Of a DNA stretch of 64,000 nucleotides, positions 57,670 to 64,000 are shown piece after piece. The translations under genes and the position numbers were made by a program. The stretch comes from Flabesymbios commensalis. Taxonomy: Eukaryota; Annelida; Polychaeta; Terebellida; Flabelligeridae. A model generated the notes under the pieces. That model made no database searches. It was not told the DNA's origin and saw only the letters and a list, made by a program, of their open reading frames with translations. The DNA lies in assembly GCA_964017125.1 (NCBI GenBank), contig OZ024912.1, positions 61,160,107 to 61,224,106 of the forward strand, in the 5' to 3' direction. Position 1 is the first letter of the stretch. The number at the start of each line of letters is the position of its first letter.

Positions 57670-59060
57670 AGAGGCTTTTAGATTGCCCACTAACAAGACC
57701 TTTGTAGCTTGTTAGCACATGTGAAATGAAGAAATTGCTAACCAACAAGACAATGAACATCAATCGGTCGGAAATTGCCCAAAGGATGTGATGATAAAGT
57801 TTTTCCACAAATTTGTAATATCCCAAATGAAAATAAAAAGATACGAATTAGCTCACATCTATAATATGGATGAGACACCACTGTGCTTCGACATACCAGA
57901 AGCCATACTTTAGACACTGTCGGGAATCGAGACAAATGGGGCTGAAAAACATGGATTCACAATGATTTTAACCATATAGAAGCTGATGGTGGAAAAGTCA
58001 AGCCGTGAGCAATATTTAAAGGGGTGAGAGACCCGAAAATTTCAACAGATGTGATGGTATCAATGCAATGTAAAGGCTACATCGGCGAAGAAGGTAAATA
58101 TACGCAATATATTATTGTGATTAATTAATCAGAAGGGCAGGAGTTGTAAAGCTGTCAATCACTAATCTAGGTTGGGAAAGGAGAGGGATTGAACTCCCAT
58201 TTGTCCTCTTTTAGTCACACCCCTTTTTCTCGATTGGCCATCAACCTACACATATATCAGTTATTACACATCAGTAGTCAATATATTTGACGATTTAATT
58301 ATATTTGAAAATCAACAAATTCTTTGTAAATAATAATTTCAACCACATGATTGTATCAGCTACAACAATCTATCTAATTTTATTAACAATTGAAGCAGTA
58401 CAAAAGTGTAAAAATTAAAATAATTGTTGCCTGACATGTAAATAAAGTGGTATGGTATTGCTGCACAAAAGCATTATACATTAAATCGGTGATATATTTA
58501 CCATGTATACAGAATCAAGAATAGTTATGGCAATTATTAAAAGACTCATGACAAATTATTCAGCTATTTCTATGTTTCTATGTTTACAGGTTGCATCAAG
58601 TGGATCAGATCTACATTCCCGCGTATCAGAGACACTTCCGGATTTAAACTTTGATTGTGAGATTCATGCAGAGTGCATTTGCCTGTACGTGAAAAGTTGG
58701 CATCTCATCACGTTGACATCGCTCTGATACCTGGCGGTCTGAGACCTAGTAGACTGCAACCGCTTTATGTGTCAATTAACAAGCCTTTCAAGAGTGGTGT
58801 GCACAGAGCCTGGAAATACTGAATGATTAGCGGCAAACAAGGGTTCACCGAAGGCGGTCATCACAAAGCGCCCAGTAAAGATTTAATCTCAAGCTGGGCG
58901 TTTGAATCATGGAATACCATCCTGGCCAAGATGAATGCCAAATCTTTTAAGAAAACAGCCATCTCAGCACTCTTGACGGCACAGAGGATGGCGAGCTGTA
59001 TGATGATTGTTGGCCGACATCTCAGATAGTGATAGTAACAATGATAGTGAGATAATAGTA
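57670..59060 (+). pseudogene. Pogo/Tigger-type DDE transposase fossil
   Basis: Remnant in the same orientation as the host gene. Readable blocks: CPKDVMIKFFHKF, KRYELAHIYNMDETPLCFDI (the DDE-domain NMDETP motif with the first catalytic Asp), a frame-shifted stretch, AIFKGVRDPKISTD and MVSMQCKGYIGEEG. After a 496-base gap come CIKWIR, DIALIPGGLRPSRLQPLYVS, INKPFKSGVHRAW and SFKKTAISALLTAQ, then an acidic tail region DISDSDSN. PGGL..QPLDVSINKPFK is the family signature; here the final Asp has become Tyr (QPLYVS). Several stops and frame shifts: dead. The gap (58094-58589) has intron ends; see its own entry. Helix-turn-helix N-terminus and terminal repeats were not found. Confidence 0.8.
58094..58589 (+). 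other. Probable intron inside the transposase fossil
   Basis: The transposase reading stops at GAAGAAG|GTAAATAT and resumes at GTTTACAG|GTTGCATCAAG. Joining restores ..GYIGEEGCIKWIR.., collinear with the family, with phase 1 kept exactly. Ends GT..AG and the TTTCTATGTTTACAG tract look like a real spliceosomal intron. Confidence 0.6.
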
Positions 59061-59548
59061 ATGTACCTGATGGTATGTTTAATGGTGACAGTGAGATAGT
59101 GAAAATTCGAAAAACCTGTTACTGATGAAAATAAAACACGGTCATTATAATTATATTAATGCTTTCAAGACGCAATAATAATGTTTTTTTAATATGTTTT
59201 TTGTTAAATAAATAGTGTTATCCATGAATCCATGTATATTGTAAGCTGCAGGATCATAGTACTGTGTTTGTTCCATTTCTTGAAGAATTGTATTTACACG
59301 GTGTATTATAGTGAAATATTCAAGTAGGATAATCTGATAAATAATTTTATTTATTTCCTATTATGTGATACAAATTAGCATCAAAATTAGCATCAAAGTA
59401 AGTTATATTATCACTGATTATCCAGCCAATGGCCAACAAACCCATCTGGAATGTAAACTTTGTCTTGGGATGCCATATTTTTACTCTCACCCTGATAGAG
59501 TTCACCATGAGACATAGGCCTATGCTGACAAGAGGCTATGTCTCATCT

Positions 59549-59829
59549 AGGGTTAGAAGTTTATTTTTCTGGAGCACTGGCCCAGCGGACCACCAGCTCC
59601 CAAAATCTGATGGTCCTCTTCCATTTCTGGTGGTCCTGTCAGATTTTAAAAAATTGTATCTGAATACACAACACTTTTAAACAATTTTTGGCAGGGAAAT
59701 TTTAGTGGCCTGCCACACCACTGACACCACTGCTACCCACTATTCGGACCACTGTTACCCAGTGTTCTGGTGGTCCTGCGGAATATTTTGTGGCCTCGGG
59801 CCACCTGACCACCACTAATTTCGAACCCT
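59549..59829 (-). repeat. GGTCCAC/GTGGTCC repeat family, copy 2
   Basis: Ends AGGGTTAGAA / TTCGAACCCT (9 of 10 paired). The interior has repeated TCTGGTGGTCCTG and CGGACCAC words. It matches 45755-46165 in the opposite orientation. In the intron before 60436. Confidence 0.6.
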
Positions 59830-60435
59830 GTCATCGCATCACAATAAACAAAATATTAAAGTACCCGTTGTAAATAGAATCATTTTGATGTGATTCTCGT
59901 TTTATTTTAATCACTTTTTTAAAAATTTATGTTCGAAATACTATTTCTATGAAAATTACAATGTTTAGTCCCATGTAGGCCTACTCTACATAATTAAAAA
60001 GAAAAGCCTATTGTTATTGCTGGCATATTAGTACATAGATGATACTTGTGCCTTGCCGGCAATAAAATGTTGTCTGTACATGCTGCATTGATAAACTATC
60101 AACGACGCTGATGAATGATGTGTGGAGTTACAGTGTACTTTATAGGGATCACATATCTCAAGGCATGGTGTCGGGTAGAGAGGAATATGTTATCAGGTAG
60201 GAAGGGCATAGCGCACATCTGAGAGGCCATGTCGCAAAGCAGTCAGGGCACAGTACAATGTAGGGCCTACGTGCTTTGCAAAAAATGTCTGACTGAGACA
60301 CTGATATTGTGATGTACATGTATACCTTACTGAGACACTCATAATATGATGTATGCATGTATACTGACAAGTTTATGCAAGTTTTCTTTTCTAGCCATAG
60401 ACCTCTCATTCATACGTCTCTTTCTTTATTTCCAG

Positions 60436-60596
60436 TGAGTAGTCAGCCATTAGCACATTCAATATTGCTTGCTACATTACAACGTCTGATAGCCACATGT
60501 GAAGTTTCTCATTCATGGTGCTCAACTAAATCTCATTCATTGCTAACACAAAGAGCTTTGTCTTCTTTTCTGCTTGTCACACAAAGTGATCTCAAG
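60436..60596 (+). CDS. CCDC142: CCDC142-like, exon 4 of the coding series
   Basis: 161 bases between CTTTATTTCCAG and GTAAAT. Reads MSSQPLAHSILLATLQRLIA then TCEVSHSWCSTKSHSLL and TQRALSSFLLVTQSDLK; leaves phase 0. Helical, leucine-rich. Confidence 0.88.
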
Positions 60597-61221
60597 GTAA
60601 ATATTGACATGCATTTTATTATTTATTTCAAGAGTTGACAACTATAATAATTTCTTTACATATTACTAGTGTTTTAGTAATAAATACATTTATACTATAA
60701 AATAGAATTTATAAGGCATTTTAACGTTGAACCTTCTTTGAACACTCACCCTGGGTAAATTCCTATTTCCAACCACCTAATATATACCCCCCTGCCCTAA
60801 ACCCCCCCACACTCAAGCATTTTTCACATAATCACAAACAGTAGCCCTGTGACATTTCTATATTGTCCTGGGCATCGGGCGATAGGATTTGTAAAGCACT
60901 GGCATGTCTTCAGGGTGTCCCAAACAAAGCATGAGACACTTTATTCCAATGTGTTAGGTCAATGTTTAAACAGTGGCCCTACATTTATCTATAAGCTACC
61001 ATTGAGTCAACCTGTGTTTACGATAGTTTAAAATATAAATGTATGATGAAGTTCTTTTACCGGAAACATGCAATTTTTTTTAGACCTTATCAGGTACTTG
61101 CATTTAAAGGCCAGTCTTCCACTTCTTCTAGCCTACTTGACCAACATTTATGATAGTAATATTACATTTTTAAATCTTGTAATGAAAAGTTTTTGTATGT
61201 TTTCTATTTATGTTTTTACAG
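60597..61221 (+). other. Intron, no element recognised
   Basis: 625 bases of AT-rich sequence; the frame 60849-61031 has no splice sites at its ends. Confidence 0.6.
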
Positions 61222-61371
61222 CTGTTGGTAGATGAAATGCAGAAAAGTTTAAGTCTTTGTCATGATATCAGTAATATTCACCACCATGGGAATAATACGG
61301 AAGAACAAAATTTACATCAACAACTGGAGCATTTATGGCATCATCTCAGTAATGTTACAGCTCATATGCAG
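61222..61371 (+). CDS. CCDC142: CCDC142-like, exon 5 of the coding series
   Basis: 150 bases between TATGTTTTTACAG and GTTTGT, phase 0 at both ends. Reads LLVDEMQKSLSLCHDISNIH, HHGNNTEEQNLHQQLEHLWH and HLSNVTAHMQ. Confidence 0.86.
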
Positions 61372-61565
61372 GTTTGTAATTAGTCCAGGTTACCTATGGA
61401 TGGTGTCAATAAGGCACGAATATGTGCACTTCAATAAAATTTAAACGATTTAAAATATCACATGTGATTTAAAATATCACATGTGAATTAATGAAAACAA
61501 ATATTAGAAAATTATTTAATTGTCGAAGCAAATTTGTCTCGTGTATAAATATATATTTTGTTTTC

Positions 61566-61970
61566 TAGTCTACATAAACGACCTTGTTACTGACCTAGAA
61601 TGTGACCTTTGCTGATGACACCTTGCTTCTGGACATTCTTATACTCTCTAACTTTGTCATTAAAATAAATAGAGACCTGGGAAGGATACATAGATGGCGA
61701 TGCTTGTGGAGAGTTAAATTCAACCATATTAACCCTTACAGCACGGGGATCGACTTTAGTCGTCCGAATCTGACATCTATTTTTCTGTTTCTATTTTTCT
61801 TCCCAGATATTTTGTTTTGGTACTGAGGGATAAACAGCCATTTTCTATGATGGCTGCCTAAAAAGCTTGTGGGTTTAATATATCTTAAAATGATGTGGTT
61901 GTTGTCTAGGTATTTCTCATGATCTGATTAACTTTTGGGATGAATCCATTAAAAACAAAATCACTGACGG
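61566..61970 (+). mobile_element. LINE reverse transcriptase scrap, interrupted
   Basis: Reads VYINDLVTDLECDL, then a frame change and FADDTLLLD (catalytic box), INRDLGRIHRW and WRVKFN (61566-61723). After about 210 bp carrying the half hairpin, it continues NPLKTKSL (from about 61938), which is the expected next block (FNPxKTK). Truncated on both sides. Confidence 0.7.
61728..61775 (+). repeat. Half copy of the GATCGACTTTAGTCG hairpin
   Basis: ACCCTTACAGCACGGGGATC, then GACTTTAGTCGTCCGAATCT and GACATCT; matches the left arm of the 13905-13990 palindrome. Confidence 0.75.
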
Positions 61971-62194
61971 CATCCATCTTAATTGGAGTAGTTACCAAAT
62001 TTACCACAGTAGTTTCCAAATTAAAAAAAAATTCTGGCTTGGATTATTTTGAGGAGAAATTGATAAAAAATAATAAAAAGGCCTGTCGGCGACAGAAAAA
62101 GGCCTCAGCCTGTAATCATCGTTTAAAAGTGAAAATCATTTGAAACAAGAGCAACAACAGCCGCCGCCATTATTGAAATTGTCCGAGAACTGGT

Positions 62195-62345
62195 TAACCC
62201 TTTCACTACTGGCAGTAATGTCTTCAGAGTACTGAGAGATTAAATGTATCACGTCATATAATTAGGCCGTGGTGGCATCGGCCCACGTACTTTATTGTAC
62301 TCACTTTAGGCCCTCGTGGCGACGGCCCACGTACTGAAAGGGTTA
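62195..62345. repeat. AACCCTTTCA hairpin element
   Basis: Ends TAACCCTTTCA / TGAAAGGGTTA; 151 bp. The interior contains a direct pair GTGGCATCGGCCCACGTACT / GTGGCGACGGCCCACGTACT. Confidence 0.75.
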
Positions 62346-62451
62346 TTAGCAGCAAATAAGGTGTCCAGATGGATGTTATGGTGAAAAACGGATCAGCTAT
62401 TTGTCATTGACAAAAGAAGTGATGAACGTATAACTTGTTTTATTTTTGTAG

Positions 62452-62566
62452 ACTTTGTCTGGCTCAGTCATGAAACAGTTTTCAGAAAATTGCACAAATC
62501 AATCTCTGGAATACTTTGAGGAGGCAATGCCAATTGGGAAATTATGGCGTAAAAAGAGTTTGCAAG
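62452..62566 (+). CDS. CCDC142: CCDC142-like, exon 6 of the coding series
   Basis: 115 bases between TTTTATTTTTGTAG and GTCTGT. Reads TLSGSVMKQFSENCTNQSLE then YFEEAMPIGKLWRKKSLQ; phase 1 out. The donor GTCTGT is weaker than the others. Confidence 0.84.
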
Positions 62567-62741
62567 GTCTGTATAATATAGGAAATTAAAAGTATTCAAA
62601 TTTCACATTGTACCTTTATCTCTTGCAAGAGTTAGTCAAATGTTTTCATACTATTTGATTTTGTTGATTAGATATTAACTACTCATACTATCATACTATA
62701 TATATTATTTATATATTTCAGATATTATTTATATATTTCAG
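62567..62741 (+). other. Short intron with a duplicated 3' end
   Basis: 175 bases. A 20-base unit (ATATTATTTATATATTTCAG) is present twice in tandem, giving two candidate acceptors, at 62721 and 62741. Only the second keeps the reading frame. Confidence 0.8.
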
Positions 62742-62919
62742 AGATACCTACAGAACCACAGGAGTACATCATACTGGGCGTGGATGACATTTTGGAGCCT
62801 GTGGTCAGTGGTGTCTGTAAACTGAGGACAACCAGCCAGCTGAGCTGTGTCTCTGTCGCCGTCACAGCCATGTGTAAGGCTTGGGCAGATTACATTCTAC
62901 AGCAGAAAATACGCTTCAG
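62742..62919 (+). CDS. CCDC142: CCDC142-like, exon 7 of the coding series
   Basis: 178 bases; donor GTAAAT at 62920. Reads EIPTEPQEYIILGVDDILEP, VVSGVCKLRTTSQLSCVSV, AVTAMCKAWADYILQQKIRF; phase 2 out. It carries the start of the best-matching part of the family: W.DY.LQQKI.F. Confidence 0.9.
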
Positions 62920-63829
62920 GTAAATGATCACCAGATGCCAACCCCTTTGATTCTGCCGTAGTCACTATGATTTCAGCACTAAAACAGCAATCAAAATTCA
63001 CCTCTAAATTATATTTTTTAAATGTTCGTCCTCACTTCCATGGTACTCGCAAAGTACTGCACTTTTATCTCACCCAATGTTGGCATCTCTGGCAAAGATT
63101 ACATATGCCAGATAAAGTTTAGTTACTTGAGACAAATAATTTTCATCTCGTCCACCTTTAAAAAACTTGTTAATTTGATTTTTATTTTTATTTTAAGGCT
63201 AACTCTGCCTGAACTTTTCAATTTTGAATGCTTTTGTTTGATTTTTACAAATAAACAGTCTACTTATTTTTCTGGTTAGCTAAGAACTCTTAAGAAATCA
63301 CTATATCATATTTTATCCATTTATTGCCACTGAAAGTCACTTAATCATAATAAAGCTGGTTTTAGAAAGTATTGTCCAAAATCAAAATTTTGTGACAGAA
63401 AAACAAATGCACTAGGCGGGAACCATTGGAAATGATCTTTACTCTAGCCAAAAGTCTAGCTGAAAGTCCATATTTATGGACTTTCAGCTAGACTTACAAA
63501 TATTTCAATTCTTACAGAGCGGCAATCAACGTTAAAATCTTTATTTTGAAAAAAAGATTTAACGCTTATTTTATATTTTTTTCAAAAAAATAAGATTTAC
63601 AATCACAAAAATGATTTGATCCAAAATATGCATTTATTAATTTTATTTAAAGTCAGACCATTTTTTTAAATTGTTATTTTCAGCATTTACACTACAGAAA
63701 AATGTGTGATGGGAGGATTGCAGATAGGCCACACAATCATGTCATAGAGTATCCCATGTCATATATCGTTATGTACCAATGAATGATGCAATTAAACTCA
63801 AAATCATTTGTTTTGTATTTTGTTTGCAG
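62920..63829 (+). other. Intron with a perfect 20-bp-stem hairpin
   Basis: 910 bases, otherwise AT-rich with no element recognised; the frame 63022-63279 has no domain. Confidence 0.6.
63452..63495 (+). repeat. Perfect hairpin, 20-bp stem, 4-base loop
   Basis: AAGTCTAGCTGAAAGTCCAT, loop ATTT, then the exact complement. A weaker hairpin (CGTTAAAATCTTT / AAAGATTTAACG) follows at about 63531-63566. Confidence 0.95.
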
Positions 63830-64000
63830 CATGTATGGAGCTTATCAGCTACAAGCTGATGTTTCTTATGTCCAGCGCTGGTTACATGAACATATTGAGC
63901 CTGCTGATGTTAGACAGAGTGCATTAGCTCTTGATGTTTTTAAATACTTTTGCACTGCTGTGGATTTGCTGAAGAGACAACCACGAGCACGCTCACGCAG
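63830..64000 (+). CDS. CCDC142: CCDC142-like, exon 8 of the coding series, partial
   Basis: Starts after TTTTGTTTGCAG. Completes Ser and reads SMYGAYQLQADVSYVQRWLH, EHIEPADVRQSALALDVFKY, FCTAVDLLKRQPRARSR to the window edge with no stop. It continues IRF-SMYGAYQLQAD of the previous exon, the strongest family match. The C-terminus lies outside the window. Confidence 0.9.

Larger units (their letters stand above)
57196..60435 (+). other. Large intron holding a transposase fossil and a repeat
   Basis: 3.24 kb. Contains the pogo-like fossil (57670-59060), the GTGGTCC-family element (59549-59829), and at about 57235-57310 an inverted copy of a GCTAAT..CTACGCGAT repeat that is also present at 19015-19100 and 20735-20810. 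The rest shows nothing recognisable. Confidence 0.6.
61372..62451 (+). other. Intron holding LINE scrap and hairpin elements
   Basis: 1.08 kb with a LINE RT scrap, the half GATCGACTTTAGTCG hairpin inserted in it, and the AACCCTTTCA hairpin element. Confidence 0.7.
53518..64000 (+). other. CCDC142: CCDC142-like gene, 5' part, eight coding-side exons, open at right
   Basis: Gene model joined from eight exons: 53518-55257, 55449-55535, 57025-57195, 60436-60596, 61222-61371, 62452-62566, 62742-62919 and 63830 to the window end. All introns are GT..AG and every phase matches, giving about 917 residues without a stop. The protein is largely helical, with short coiled-coil-like stretches and no signal peptide or membrane segment seen. 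The final exons read GVDDILEPVVSGV, AWADYILQQKIRFSMYGAYQ, then LQADVSYVQRWL and ALDVFKYFCTAVDLLKRQPR. This matches my memory of the C-terminal domain of animal CCDC142 (LQQRIxFSxxGALQLxxDFxxVR). That family has no established biochemical function, so none is given. The human protein is about 750 residues; this one is already longer. Identification is by recall, not by search. Confidence 0.75.

Noticed and set aside
62722-62741. First of the two tandem acceptors as the main splice site
   Set aside because: Its use adds 20 bases and breaks the frame, whereas the second acceptor continues into the conserved C-terminal region.

Overview
The window looks like nuclear DNA of a marine invertebrate, most likely a non-vertebrate deuterostome (echinoderm or hemichordate). 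This is a judgement from three things: AT-rich, repeat-dense intergenic sequence; spliceosomal introns with ordinary GT..AG ends; and two genes whose proteins match animal families. The species cannot be fixed from the sequence alone.

Only two host genes are supported, both on the + strand and about 51 kb apart. At the left, 2504-2635 is the last coding exon of COX15 (heme A synthase, mitochondrial inner membrane). Its upstream intron holds a 5'-truncated LINE reverse transcriptase in antisense (1-1190). At the right, 53518-64000 is a multi-exon gene whose protein best fits CCDC142. It has one large first coding exon (573 codons) and seven further exons with consistent phases, and it runs off the window end. 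Its introns hold an old pogo/Tigger-like DDE transposase, which itself appears to contain an intron, a LINE reverse-transcriptase scrap and several hairpin elements.

The 50 kb between the genes is almost wholly repeats. In order: a tandem duplication with a long hairpin (2.8-4.3 kb); a degenerate tandem array split by an inverted-repeat element (4.6-5.96 kb); LINE scraps; a 1.6 kb inverted-repeat element with symmetric internal motifs (8.3-9.9 kb); dispersed relatives of the large satellite (10.5-11.4 kb); two diverged copies of a 1.6-2 kb repeat (14.4-16.1 and 20.2-22.3 kb), the second interrupted by a 172-bp tandem block; a degenerate CTTCAGACTT field (17.8-18.7 kb); and an approximately 1 kb inverted-repeat element (23.6-24.6 kb).

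The dominant structure is an 11 kb satellite array (28.7-39.8 kb) of about 58 nearly identical 191-bp monomers. A single diagnostic base shows higher-order organisation: a trimeric phase at the left changes to a dimeric phase close to a monomer with a 51-bp deletion.

Right of the array lie a 2.67 kb long-inverted-repeat element with an 8-bp target duplication inside an approximately 150-bp tandem repeat (40.4-43.9 kb), a foldback element (44.6-45.5 kb), another 1.4 kb inverted-repeat element with many CGTTATGGAGAGAC words (47.3-48.7 kb) and a pogo-like element with TA target sites (49.9-51.7 kb). No tRNA, rRNA or CRISPR array was found. All coordinates and alignments were made by eye.
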